Below are positions 17,661 through 26,230 of a DNA stretch of 64,000 bases, piece after piece; position 1 is the first letter of the stretch; the number at the start of each line of letters is the position of its first letter. The notes below the pieces were generated by a model. That model was not told where the DNA came from and did not search any database. It worked only from the letters and a program-made list of their open reading frames with translations. The translations under genes and the position numbers were made by a program. Source of the stretch: Roseovarius sp. A-2 (GTDB lineage Bacteria; Pseudomonadota; Alphaproteobacteria; Rhodobacterales; Rhodobacteraceae); NCBI RefSeq assembly GCF_002072155.1, contig NZ_BDIY01000009.1:83880-147879 (forward strand). Reading direction: 5' to 3'.

Positions 17661-18783
17661 AGCGCTGCGCGCCGAGCAGCCGGCGGTATTTTCCCACAAA
17701 GAGGTCGCGGCCTTTTGTAAGGCGTGTCAGCGTGTCGCCGGGGCCGCGCATGGTACCGGCCAAAGCCAATAGGCCCGGCAGGGGCAGGTGGGTGGCGCCG
17801 AGGCGTGGGCCGACAGGCACGAGCATGGGGGCATCGCGCCAGGGCCGATAGGGCGTCTGGGTGTCGATCGGCTTGCCCTTGGCGGCCGCGCGGAGGGTTT
17901 TCGTCAGGTAAGGGGTTTGGCGGAGCGTGCCGACGATGGTCATTGCGTCGCCGGTGGCGGCCATGTCGCCGCCCGCGAGCAGCCCCGGCAGAGCGCCCGG
18001 TGCGGGTCGCAACCATGCGTCTGTCACCACGCGCCCCGCGCCGTCGAGGCGCACTGAGGGCAGCGCGGAGAGAAGGTCGGTGCAGGGAATCGCGCCGAGC
18101 GCGGGGAGCACGAGGTCTGCCGCGACGTCTTGCCCATCCGAAAGACCCAGAGGGCCGTCCTGCGCATCCATGCCGGCAGCAATGCCGGGCGCGGTGCGAT
18201 GCGTGATGACTTTGACCCCCAGCCTGTGCAGCCGGTTCATGAGTGCGCGGCCCAGCCGCTCCGGCTGGTCAGGCATCGGATTCGGGCCGGCGGCGATCAG
18301 GGTGATCTGCACGTCGGGCCGGGCCGTCGCGATTTCGCCCGCGAGTTCGGTGCCGACCGGACCCGCACCGACAATGGCGATATGTCGGGCCTGCGCGATG
18401 CGGTCCGAGAGTGTTCTGTGCGCGTCGAGGAAAACTTCAATGTCTTCCGCTGAGGATTTGAAGGGCAGGTTATAGGAGGAGCCAGTGGCAACAAGGGTGA
18501 AGTCGCTCGCTATCTCCGTGCCATCCTCAAGGGTTACGCCTTTGGAATGAAGGGCGTCGACACGGCCCCGAACAAACCGGCCTTCGCGCAGCAGGCCGTC
18601 ATAGGGGATCGTCGCGGCCGTCAGCAGGTCGGGTTCGACCAATGCGCGGATCATGGCGGGAGCGTGGAGGAAGGCCGGTTTCGGCTCGACCAGGGTGACG
18701 TCCATCACCCGGTCGAGCCGGCGGGCCACGTCGCAGCCGACATACCCGCCGCCGACGACAAGGAGCTTTTGTCTAGAAGCCAA
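17641..18783 (-). CDS. FAD-dependent NAD(P)H oxidoreductase (Ndh-2/FSP1-like)
   Basis: A 380-residue pyridine-nucleotide-disulfide-type oxidoreductase. The FAD-binding motif is LLVVGGGYVGCDVARRL, followed by LVATGSSYNLPF, the second dinucleotide motif IAIVGAGPVGTELAGEI and GLLAGGDMAATGDA near the C-terminus. It lacks a redox-active CxxxxC, as type II NADH dehydrogenases and AIFM2/FSP1-like enzymes do. It is last in the TRAP operon, starting 11 bases inside dctM, and overlaps the convergent GntR gene. It could supply reducing power for the membrane hydroxylase or act on the imported substrate; this is inference. Confidence 0.85.
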   Translation of the reverse strand: MASRQKLLVVGGGYVGCDVARRLDRVMDVTLVEPKPAFLHAPAMIRALVEPDLLTAATIPYDGLLREGRFVRGRVDALHSKGVTLEDGTEIASDFTLVATGSSYNLPFKSSAEDIEVFLDAHRTLSDRIAQARHIAIVGAGPVGTELAGEIATARPDVQITLIAAGPNPMPDQPERLGRALMNRLHRLGVKVITHRTAPGIAAGMDAQDGPLGLSDGQDVAADLVLPALGAIPCTDLLSALPSVRLDGAGRVVTDAWLRPAPGALPGLLAGGDMAATGDAMTIVGTLRQTPYLTKTLRAAAKGKPIDTQTPYRPWRDAPMLVPVGPRLGATHLPLPGLLALAGTMRGPGDTLTRLTKGRDLFVGKYRRLLGAQRFKGSRG

Positions 18784-20089
18784 GGACTTTCTCCGGCAGC
18801 CAGAGAACCATCTGCGGGAAGGCCATCACCAGCGCCAGCGTGAAGAGTTGAAGGATGATGAAGGGCACGACCCCCTTGAACATGTCGGGCATGGTGATCT
18901 CCGGCGGTGCGATGCCGCGCAGGTAGAAGATGGCCGGGGCCATCGGCGGCGATAGGTAGCTGGTTTGTATCACGATCAGGAAGAGGATGCAGAACCAAAC
19001 CGGGTCGAAGCCGAGCTGCGTGACGATCGGAATGAAGACCGGCAGGAAGATCAGAAGGATCGAGATCCATTCCAGTGCGAAGCCAGCGATGAAGACGATG
19101 ATCAGGAACACCGCCAGCGTGGCCCAGGGGCTGAGATCGGAGGCGGCGATCAGTTCGGTCGTGACACGGGTGCCGCCCGCACCGACGAAGACGCCCGAAA
19201 ACATCGAGCCTGCCAGCAGGATCATGAGGATCATCGACGTGACCTTGACCGTGTTCAGCAAGGCAAGGCGCAGTGTCGTCCAGGTAAGCGTGCGGTAGAC
19301 CGCCGCCAGGATCACGGCCCCGAAGGCGCCCATCGCCGCCGCCTCTGTCGGAGAGGCGAGACCCATCATGATCGAACCCAGCACCGCGAAGATCATCAGC
19401 GCCGCCGGCAGGAAGGCCGTCACCGTGATCCAGAGCCGCTCGCCCAGCGTTGGCAGATACTCGTCATCCGAGACGAGCGAGCCGTCCTGCGGGCGCAGGT
19501 AGCAGCGGCCTATGATGTAGATGACGTAAAGCGTTGCCATGGTCAGGCCGGGGATGATCATGCCGATGAAGAGATCGCCGACCGATACGTCCGCGATCGG
19601 CCCCATGATGATGACCACAACCGAGGGCGGGATTATGGTGCCCAGCGAGCCGCCGGCGCAGATCGTGCCCGAGATGAGTCCCTTGTTGTAGTTGTGTTTC
19701 ATCATGACCGGGATAGCCAGAAGCCCCACCACGGTTTCTGTCGCGCCGATCACGCCTGTGGAAGCGGCGAAGATGACGCACATGAAGATCGTACCGACCC
19801 CCAGCCCGCCAGGCAGGCGGCGGGTCCAGATATGGACCGCGTCGAAGAGGCGTTCCGCGATGCCGGATTTTTCCAGCATGGTGCCCATGAAGACGAAGAG
19901 CGGCACGGCGGCGAGCACGAAGTTGCCCGCGACCTCGTCGATCTTGTCGATGAACTGGTAGATGACGGTGTCGCCGAAGGTGATGTAGCCGAAGATCGTG
20001 GCGACGCCCATCAGCGAGAAGGCGATCGGAAAGCCGGTCAGAAGGATCAGCAGCAAGACCGGGAACATCCAGAGTGCGAGATATTCCAT
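18773..20089 (-). CDS. TRAP transporter large permease (DctM family)
   Basis: A 438-residue membrane protein with about 12 helices, from MEYLALWMFPVLLLILLTGF at the N-terminus to the closing ALVMAFPQMVLWLPEKVLG. Conserved Gly-rich segments such as AASTGVIGATETVVGLLAIP and GGSLGTIIPPSVVVIIMGP are typical of DctM. It forms the ion-coupled channel of a tripartite ATP-independent periplasmic transporter with the DctQ and DctP proteins encoded just upstream. The gap to dctQ is 3 bases. Confidence 0.95.
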   Translation of the reverse strand: MEYLALWMFPVLLLILLTGFPIAFSLMGVATIFGYITFGDTVIYQFIDKIDEVAGNFVLAAVPLFVFMGTMLEKSGIAERLFDAVHIWTRRLPGGLGVGTIFMCVIFAASTGVIGATETVVGLLAIPVMMKHNYNKGLISGTICAGGSLGTIIPPSVVVIIMGPIADVSVGDLFIGMIIPGLTMATLYVIYIIGRCYLRPQDGSLVSDDEYLPTLGERLWITVTAFLPAALMIFAVLGSIMMGLASPTEAAAMGAFGAVILAAVYRTLTWTTLRLALLNTVKVTSMILMILLAGSMFSGVFVGAGGTRVTTELIAASDLSPWATLAVFLIIVFIAGFALEWISILLIFLPVFIPIVTQLGFDPVWFCILFLIVIQTSYLSPPMAPAIFYLRGIAPPEITMPDMFKGVVPFIILQLFTLALVMAFPQMVLWLPEKVLGF

Positions 20090-20092
20090 GGC

Positions 20093-20608
20093 TCAGACCT
20101 CCTTCGCGTCGGGGGCAAACAGGACCTGGAGGCAGCCGAGCGCTTCGGCGATGGCCTGGAGCACCATCGCCACGAAGGCCGTGAAGAATACGAGGTGATA
20201 GGGCCAGACGACAGGGTTCCAGGCGCTTTCACCGGAGCGTTCGCCCCATTCATAGGCCTCGATCATGTAGTGATAGAGCGCGAAGGTCAGCCAGATGCCG
20301 ATCGGCAGGAACAGAAGCAGGTATCCCGCGAGATCCAGAATGGCCTTGAGACGCGGCGAGAAGCGGCAGGCGAGGACGTCGATGCGCACATGCTGGCCGT
20401 CGCGCAGGGCGTAGGCGGAGCCCAGCAGGAAGGAGGCGCCCATTGCCATGTAGCCGATTTCGTAGGCCCAGATGGTCGGCTGGTTGAAGACGTAGCGAGA
20501 GATGACCTCGTAGACCGAGGCGAGGATCAGAGGGACGAGGATCAGGGCCGAGAAATAGCCCAGGACACCACTGATCGCTCCGATGAAGCGGCGAATGGAT
20601 GTAATCAT
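20093..20608 (-). CDS. TRAP transporter small permease (DctQ family)
   Basis: 171 residues with four predicted helices and the DctQ-type motif EVISRYVFNQPTIWAYEIGY after the first helix. It pairs with DctM in the inner membrane. It lies between the binding-protein gene and dctM, with a strong hairpin upstream. Confidence 0.93.
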   Translation of the reverse strand: MITSIRRFIGAISGVLGYFSALILVPLILASVYEVISRYVFNQPTIWAYEIGYMAMGASFLLGSAYALRDGQHVRIDVLACRFSPRLKAILDLAGYLLLFLPIGIWLTFALYHYMIEAYEWGERSGESAWNPVVWPYHLVFFTAFVAMVLQAIAEALGCLQVLFAPDAKEV

Positions 20609-20633
20609 GTCAGAGTTTCCTATGAACGGCGAA

Positions 20634-20665
20634 GCAGCCCCGGCCCCTCAGCGGGTCGGGGCTGC
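20634..20665 (-). other. hairpin between dctP and dctQ
   Basis: GCAGCCCCG (20634-20642) pairs with CGGGGCTGC (20657-20665), a 9-bp GC-rich stem, 18 bases after the dctP stop. No T run follows. Such hairpins between binding-protein and permease genes commonly stabilise the upstream message so that more binding protein is made. Confidence 0.6.
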
Positions 20666-20683
20666 GCCTGTCCGGTTGGGCGT

Positions 20684-21763
20684 TCAGTTGGACGAGCTGT
20701 CCTGCGGCGGCAGGGCCATCTTGCGATAGCTGTCGGCCTCCGACCATGCGGACTCGAACTCACGCTGGGAGGCGAGCACGCGCTCGAACCATTCGTTGCC
20801 CTCGGCCTGGCGGTCGGCCCATTCCATGCCGAGGCGCTTGGCGGCGTCCTTTACCTCGTCCTCCAGGACGATGATCTCGTTGCCGTTCTCGCGGTAGAAT
20901 TCCAACGCCTTGGCGTCCTCGTTTCCGAGGCGCATCCAGCTTTCGAACGTCACCAGCATGGCGGCGAGCTTAACCATTTCCTTGTCATGGCCCGACAGGG
21001 CCTCGAAGGCGGCGTCGTTAATGATCAGCTCATACGGCCCGACGGGCTGGTGCACGCCAGGGATAACCACGTATTTGGCGATCTGGTAAAAGCCGGGCGA
21101 AACGTTTTCATAGAGCGAGCCCCATTCGGTCGCGTCGATGGTGCCGCGTTCGAGTGAGGTGTAGACCTCGCCACCGGCCATGGTGACGGGCGAGGCACCC
21201 AGCTCGTTGGAAATCTCCAGCCACGCCCCGGCGGTGCGCATCTTGAGACCTTGCAGGTCCTCGAGCGTCGAGACGGGTTTCTTGGAATGCAGGAAAACCT
21301 CGGCGGGGCGCATAAAGAGCGGCATGGAGACGATGCCGAAGCGATCCCGGCGGAATTCGGTCCAGAGTTCCTGGCCGCCGCCCTGATAGAGCCAGTGCAG
21401 CATGCGCTCGCTGTCCATCGAGCCGGCGAAACCGCCGAAGAGCACGGTGGTCTTGTCCCTACCCCAGTCGTACCCCATCCATGTGTGGCCGACCTCGGCC
21501 ACGCCCCGTTTCACAGTGGTGGAGACGTCGAGCGCCTTGCCCAGCGTACCGGCGGGAAACACCTCGATCTCGACACGGCCTTCGGTCATTTGCGACACGC
21601 GCTCAGCGAAGGCTTCGGCGCCCAGTTCCATCAGCGGACCGCCGGTGACGGTAGTGGCCATTTTCCATTCGTGTTCGGCGGCGAGCGCCGCGCTGCTCAA
21701 CAGAGCGCCGGTCATGCTGGCGGCCAGCGCAACGGTCGCGATGCCTTTCTTCCACGGTGACAT
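20684..21763 (-). CDS. TRAP transporter solute-binding protein (DctP family)
   Basis: 359 residues. A Sec signal peptide (MSPWKKGIATVALAAS onward) ends near ALAA/EHEW. The mature part shows DctP features: GGPLMELGAEAFAERV, the substrate-carboxylate region LQGLKMRTAGAWLEI and the helix-capping SLERGTIDATEW. TRAP binding proteins of this type usually carry carboxylates through a conserved arginine, here R in KMRTAG. First gene of the operon dctP-dctQ-dctM-oxidoreductase. The acid it imports may be related to the chemistry of the facing hydroxylase operon. Confidence 0.94.
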   Translation of the reverse strand: MSPWKKGIATVALAASMTGALLSSAALAAEHEWKMATTVTGGPLMELGAEAFAERVSQMTEGRVEIEVFPAGTLGKALDVSTTVKRGVAEVGHTWMGYDWGRDKTTVLFGGFAGSMDSERMLHWLYQGGGQELWTEFRRDRFGIVSMPLFMRPAEVFLHSKKPVSTLEDLQGLKMRTAGAWLEISNELGASPVTMAGGEVYTSLERGTIDATEWGSLYENVSPGFYQIAKYVVIPGVHQPVGPYELIINDAAFEALSGHDKEMVKLAAMLVTFESWMRLGNEDAKALEFYRENGNEIIVLEDEVKDAAKRLGMEWADRQAEGNEWFERVLASQREFESAWSEADSYRKMALPPQDSSSN

Positions 21764-22049
21764 AAGATTTCCTCCCTATTCGGTTTCTTGCAGGCTCTTC
21801 CCTTCCAAACCGTCATTCTTCTTAGGTATCGTCGACGGAGACGGACGTTTGTCGGCGCCGGAGAGCTGCATCGGAGACTCGTAAACGACTTTTGATCGAC
21901 GGTCAATATGCAAGTAATACGTAACTAATATGTCATACTGAAGTGGTCGAAAAGCTTTATGAAATTGGCCTCGGAGAAGCAGAGTGATCCGGCCCTTGTT
22001 TCACGGGACACCTAAGCGATTTCGGTTTTGGCCTTTCTGAACTCGCGCG
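21764..22049 (-). promoter_or_regulatory. upstream region of the TRAP operon
   Basis: 286 bases between dctP and the IS6 copy. GGGAGGAAA lies just before the dctP start. About 140-180 bases upstream is an AT-rich stretch with imperfect symmetrical words (ATATGCAAGTAATACGTAAC and ATATGTCATAC) that could hold the promoter and a GntR-type operator. I could not fix exact boxes. No gene is seen. Confidence 0.3.
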
Positions 22050-22860
22050 GGCTTTGTCAGGTTGTTTTACCGCGACGTGACCAAGACCGGCACCATCATT
22101 ATGCGGTCATTTCAGCCGCATAATCGTTCCACAGGCTGAACGCATCAGCCCGAGATTGGCGATAGGATACTGCGGAGAGGCAATGGCGCTTCGGACGGAA
22201 CAAGGTTGCGGTCTGATCGTGAACGGAAAGAAATCTCTCCACTTGGCGCGAAGATTTGAAGCGGCCCATGATCTTTTCTCGTCGCCTTGTGTGTCGATGC
22301 GAAGCCTCTGACCGGTTGTTCAACCCCTTGTGCGAGCGGTGCTCGACGCTTGGGCAAAGCCCCCGGACGGCGACGCCACAGCTGCGGAGCTTGTCGGTCA
22401 CAATGACCCGCGGTACGCCCCATCGCCGCACCAGTTTTCGAAGAAATCGCTTGGCAGCATGGGCATTCCTACGACTTTGGACCAGGATCTCCAGCACGTC
22501 GCCATTCGTATCGTCCGCCCGCCAAAGCCAGTGCTTCTGGCCTCGGATCGAGATCACGACCTCGTCGAGGTGCCATTTGTCGGTCGGGGCCGGGCGGTCG
22601 CGACGGATACTCGCGGCGACCTGCGCACCGAACCGTTGGCACCAAACACGGATGCTTTCGTAGGAGACGATCACACCTCGCTCGGCCAGCAGATCTTTCG
22701 ACATCGCGCAGGCTCAGTGCAAAGCGGTGATACGCCCAGACGGCGTAAGAGATGACGGAACGGGGGAAGCGGAAGCCCTTCAGGCGAGGCTGTGAAACTT
22801 TGCTGATCATGACAGAGGGCTATGCATGCAGCTGGGTCGGGTCAACAACCTGACAAAGCC
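22050..22860 (-). mobile_element. IS6-family insertion sequence, copy 3 (different subtype)
   Basis: An element of 811 bp with inverted ends GGCTTTGTCAGGTTGTT (22050) and AACAACCTGACAAAGCC (ending 22860). It is related to, but clearly diverged from, the 10.1/12.2 kb copies. Flanks CTCGCGCG and GGCAGGGG do not match, so no target duplication remains. Confidence 0.85.
22099..22810 (-). pseudogene. IS6-family transposase with frameshift
   Basis: The N-terminal piece (start 22810, MISKVSQPRLKGFRFPRSVI through FALSLRDVE) is in one frame. The rest (DLLAERGVIVSYESIRVWCQ to DAFSLWNDYAAEMTA) is in another; the shift lies near 22690. All DDE motifs are present in the second part (WHLDEVVISIRGQKHW, VIVTDKLRS, NNRSEASHRHTRRREK). 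A single-base change therefore disrupts an otherwise full-length transposase. Confidence 0.88.
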
Positions 22861-22882
22861 GGCAGGGGGCCTGAAGGCGGCG

Positions 22883-23569
22883 CTATGTCGTGCATTGCGT
22901 GGGGAGTTCGAACAGGTCGACGAACCTGTGACACAGGCCCGCAACTCCAGTGATCTCAACGCCAACCGTTTCGGGGGCCATGTTACCATAAAACACCGCA
23001 GCTAATGGCGGGGCGGCGGGAGCCGTGAAGTGCAGGTCGGAGGCGTTAGTTTCCCCGCGTGTCACAGGCATGGCACCGTCTTCAAGGCGGGCCGTAAAGC
23101 GCGCCTTGCCGATGGTAAACTGAACAACAACCTTCATCCCTTGCGCGGCGTCGGTTTTGAGCATCGTTCTCAGCGATAGCATAAAAGACACCGGCGACAG
23201 GGGCAACGTCGGGTCATGCAATGGCGAGGCGGCGGCCCAACGTCCGAGCTCGCTTATGATCGGTTCAGCCGCATAGCCCCAGTCCGTCAGACCATAAAGT
23301 TGCGCGGGCGCGGGGTCCGGCGCAGTTGAACGCACGATCACGCCATTCGCCTCAAGCCCGGCGAGCCGTTCGGTCAATACTTTGGCGCTTAAGCCGGGAA
23401 GGCTGGTGCGAATATCACTGAAACGGCGCGGCCCGAACATCAGCTCGCGCACGATTAACATGGACCAGCGCTCGCCCAGCAGCTCCAACCCAAATGCCGC
23501 GCCGCAGGCATCTGCGTACCAGCGCCCATGGGGGGATTCTGCCGATGTGGTATCTTTTTGTAACTTCAT
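22883..23569 (-). CDS. HxlR-family transcriptional regulator with C-terminal SCP2-like domain
   Basis: 228 residues. The winged HTH (about residues 20-110) carries the HxlR signature ALELLGERWSMLIVRELMFG-like segment followed by GPRRFSDIRTSLPGLSAKVL and YGLTDWGYAAEPII. Residues about 130-228 resemble the SCP2/sterol-carrier-like sensing domain found on some HxlR proteins. HxlR regulators often answer reactive electrophiles. It diverges from the DUF1428/GST-like/hydrolase genes and probably regulates them. Confidence 0.88.
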   Translation of the reverse strand: MKLQKDTTSAESPHGRWYADACGAAFGLELLGERWSMLIVRELMFGPRRFSDIRTSLPGLSAKVLTERLAGLEANGVIVRSTAPDPAPAQLYGLTDWGYAAEPIISELGRWAAASPLHDPTLPLSPVSFMLSLRTMLKTDAAQGMKVVVQFTIGKARFTARLEDGAMPVTRGETNASDLHFTAPAAPPLAAVFYGNMAPETVGVEITGVAGLCHRFVDLFELPTQCTT

Positions 23570-23577
23570 GGTTGCCT

Positions 23578-23606
23578 TTAATAACCGATACCCATTAGCT
23601 TGTCCA
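23578..23606 (-). promoter_or_regulatory. promoter of the HxlR-type gene
   Basis: On the minus strand TGGACA (23606-23601) and TATTAA (23583-23578) are 17 bases apart. Transcription would start within a few bases of the ATG at 23569, giving a leaderless or nearly leaderless message; no ribosome-binding site is present. Confidence 0.55.
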
Positions 23607-23761
23607 TATCGGCCATACGAATCGCGAGAAATCCCATGTCACAGCACATGCAATATCCAAGTTCGTAAATGGCGCTGCCGAGGGGCCATAGTCAAAGACG
23701 ATAGGCCGCCCTGTCGTGATCAATGATTGGCGCATGCCAAGACGCTAAGAGGAGACAATTG

Positions 23762-24115
23762 ATGACCTATGTTGCCGGGATCCTGACCCCCGTCCCGAAT
23801 GAAAACAAAGAGGCCTATATCGCAAGCGTCCGCAAGGCTTGGCCATTGTTCAAGGACTATGGAGCCTTGCAGATGGTGGAGGCCTGGGGCGATTATATCC
23901 CCGAAGGCGAACACACCGATTTCAAAAGCGCCGTGGCGCTGAAGGATGGTGAAACCGTCTGTTTTTCCTGGATCATCTGGCCCGACAAGGAATCCCACGA
24001 CAAATGCGGCGCAAGTATGGAGAGCGATCCGCGCTGGCAGGACATGGATATGCCTTTTGATGGCAAGCGGATGATGTGGGGCGGGTTTACCCCGATCGTT
24101 GAGGAAAAGGCTTAA
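23762..24115 (+). CDS. DUF1428 family protein
   Basis: 117 residues starting MTYVAGILTPVPNENKEAYI, with WGDYIPEGEHTDFKSAVALK and DMDMPFDGKRMMWGGF, the signature of DUF1428 (dimeric alpha-beta barrel, function unknown). AGAGGAGA upstream of 23762 supports this start. First gene of a small operon facing the HxlR regulator. Confidence 0.9.
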   Translation: MTYVAGILTPVPNENKEAYIASVRKAWPLFKDYGALQMVEAWGDYIPEGEHTDFKSAVALKDGETVCFSWIIWPDKESHDKCGASMESDPRWQDMDMPFDGKRMMWGGFTPIVEEKA

Positions 24116-24118
24116 ACT

Positions 24119-24778
24119 ATGAATGACGGTACTCGATCAGAACTTACTATCTGGACCTTTGATTGGGTGCCCGATGGCCCTCGCGGTTATGTGCGGGACT
24201 TGCGACTGCGGTGGGCTTGTGAAGAGGCGGGGTTGGACTATCAGGTTCGCTCCGTCCCCTTCGACGACCGCAACGCCGACCACCTGAAACAGCAACCGTT
24301 CGGGCAAGTGCCGTTTCTGACGGATGGCGACCTGCGCCTTTTCGAAAGCGGCGCATGCCTGTTGCATCTTGCTGAGAAGAGCGAGGTCTTGATGCCACAG
24401 GACGCAGTGACAAAAGCAGAAACGCTCTCGTGGGTCATTTCTGCGTTGAACTCGGTCGAGATGGTCAGCCTGCCGTGGTGGTTTGTCGGCCTATCGAACC
24501 CGCCAGAGAACCAGCTTGACGGCTGGCTCCGCTCGCGTCTTGACGTGCTGGAGGGTGTGTTTGCCGCGCGCGCCTGGCTGGTCGATGAGCGGTTCACCGC
24601 CGCCGATCTGATCATGGCGGACGTTCTGCGCCTGCCTTGGGTTCGTGGGCTTGGCAGCTATCCAGCAACAGATGCCTATGTGGCCCGGATCTGTGCCCGC
24701 CCCGCCTTTGAAAAGGCTCTTGCCGACCAAATGGCGCATTTCGCCGCGGCAGACGCAATGCGCGCCGCTGAAACGTAA
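24119..24778 (+). CDS. glutathione S-transferase family protein
   Basis: 219 residues. The thioredoxin-like N-terminal domain holds RDLRLRWACEEAGLDYQVRS, PFGQVPFLTDGDLRLFESGA and a C-terminal helical domain (FTAADLIMADVLRLPWVRGL). The start is 3 bases after the DUF1428 stop, with a purine-rich ribosome site. It likely conjugates or detoxifies an electrophile together with its neighbours. Confidence 0.88.
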   Translation: MNDGTRSELTIWTFDWVPDGPRGYVRDLRLRWACEEAGLDYQVRSVPFDDRNADHLKQQPFGQVPFLTDGDLRLFESGACLLHLAEKSEVLMPQDAVTKAETLSWVISALNSVEMVSLPWWFVGLSNPPENQLDGWLRSRLDVLEGVFAARAWLVDERFTAADLIMADVLRLPWVRGLGSYPATDAYVARICARPAFEKALADQMAHFAAADAMRAAET

Positions 24779-24798
24779 AACTCTTTGAAAGACCTGTT

Positions 24799-25683
24799 AT
24801 GAATACCCAAACCAGCACCAAATCCCTCAATACCCTTTTGCCCGCCGTTGCACTTTTCTCTGCAATGGCGCTGCCCGCTACCGCGGAGCACGCTTCGGGT
24901 CGGGTCATGTCCGGCGATCTTGGTGTCTACTATGAGGTTTACGGTGACCTTGCATCGGACGTGACACCATTTCTCGTCCTGCATGGCGGTATGGGGACAA
25001 TCAGCAGCGACTTTGGCGATTTACTGCCCGTTCTGGCCGAACAACGCCCCGTAATCGGGATCGAACAGCAGGGCCACGGGCACACTGGGGGCCGCGATGC
25101 ACAGGTCTCTTTGGAAGTCATGCGCGACGACACGCTGGCGGTACTTGATGCACTAGAGGTGGATCGTGTGCATGTGGTGGGCTTTTCCATGGGTGGCATG
25201 CTGGCGATGGAGTTGGGCGTGACAGCGCCGGAGCGGCTTGAAACCCTCTCTGCGATCTCGGTTAGCCAGAACCATGAGTGTATGCACCCGGCCATTGTGG
25301 AAATGAACCTCAACCCCGGCGCGGCCCCATCACCTGAGGCGTTGGAACTGATGCCGACAGAAGAGGACTTTGCCGGGATGAAGGACGAGTATGCAGACAA
25401 TCCGGACGGCCCCGAGCAATTCGAGCGCACGATGCAACAGCTTCACACACTGATCGTCAGTGATTGGGGCTGGTCCGATGAAGAACTAGCGGCGATCGGG
25501 GTGCCCACGCTGTTGTTGCTGGGGGACAACGATTTCACGCCTGTTGACCATGCCGCGCAGATGGCCGGGAAGATCAGAGCGCAGTTGGCCGTACTGCCCG
25601 ATACGACACATATGTCGATCATGTCACGCCCGGATTGGCTGGCACCCTTGATTGCAAACCGGATCGCGACCGCTGAAGAATGA
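24799..25683 (+). CDS. exported alpha/beta hydrolase
   Basis: 294 residues with a Sec signal peptide (NTLLPAVALFSAMALPATA, cleavage near residue 29). The fold follows: LVLHGGMGT, nucleophile Ser in GFSMGGMLAMELG, acid in LLLGDNDFTP and His in DTTHMSI. Probably periplasmic. Spaced 20 bases from the GST-like gene, so in the same operon. Confidence 0.88.
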   Translation: MNTQTSTKSLNTLLPAVALFSAMALPATAEHASGRVMSGDLGVYYEVYGDLASDVTPFLVLHGGMGTISSDFGDLLPVLAEQRPVIGIEQQGHGHTGGRDAQVSLEVMRDDTLAVLDALEVDRVHVVGFSMGGMLAMELGVTAPERLETLSAISVSQNHECMHPAIVEMNLNPGAAPSPEALELMPTEEDFAGMKDEYADNPDGPEQFERTMQQLHTLIVSDWGWSDEELAAIGVPTLLLLGDNDFTPVDHAAQMAGKIRAQLAVLPDTTHMSIMSRPDWLAPLIANRIATAEE

Positions 25684-25696
25684 TAGCGCGAACCTG

Positions 25697-26068
25697 ATGC
25701 TGGATGAAGAGATGGCAGAGATCATTGGTAGTCCCGATTGCGGCAACTCGCCCAGGAACAAATTTGCCCAGGACATCGCGATTGCTCTGGAAGTCGGCGC
25801 GGATAAGCCCGAACAATTTGACGCCAAAGCTGTTTGGACGCGTTCCTCAGAAGAGCACATCAGGGGGCGTGACGCCCTAATTGCGGCGATTAACGCGAAA
25901 AGAAATCCGGACAAAATCATTGTCGAACACGCAATCTCACACGGCAAGACCAGCGCTGTCAGCGGCGAGGTGATTTTGGCAACCGGCGAAAGTTATCGCT
26001 TTTGCCACGTGATTGCATTCACCACTGCCAAAGCCAACTGCGTGGCCGCTGTTGTAAGCTATGGGTGA
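25697..26068 (+). CDS. NTF2-like / SnoaL-type small protein
   Basis: About 123 residues from MLDEEMAEIIGSPDCGNSPR, with HIRGRDALIAAINAKRNPDK and a beta-rich second half (GEVILATGESYRFCHVIAF). The pattern is that of SnoaL/NTF2-like proteins, used as small enzymes or ligand-binding domains. The frame is open a little further upstream, overlapping the preceding gene; the ATG at 25697 is the first that clears it. Function unknown. Confidence 0.65.
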   Translation: MLDEEMAEIIGSPDCGNSPRNKFAQDIAIALEVGADKPEQFDAKAVWTRSSEEHIRGRDALIAAINAKRNPDKIIVEHAISHGKTSAVSGEVILATGESYRFCHVIAFTTAKANCVAAVVSYG

Positions 26069-26230
26069 GCCTCTCTCATAGGGGATTCAGCAGGGGTCCT
26101 GTTCCTCGAAATCATGATCAAGAAAAACCGACGCTTCTGGTTCTGCGTTTCGAACTGTTCTGATCTCCTCATGTCGCGTTGCCCGAGCAGTTGTACTGAC
26201 TGAGGGAATTGCTTCTGATAGTCTCAGAAT

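Noticed and set aside
18965..21157. 730-codon plus-strand frame opposite the TRAP genes
   Set aside because: Low-complexity Asp/Arg/Gln-rich shadow of dctM, dctQ and dctP.
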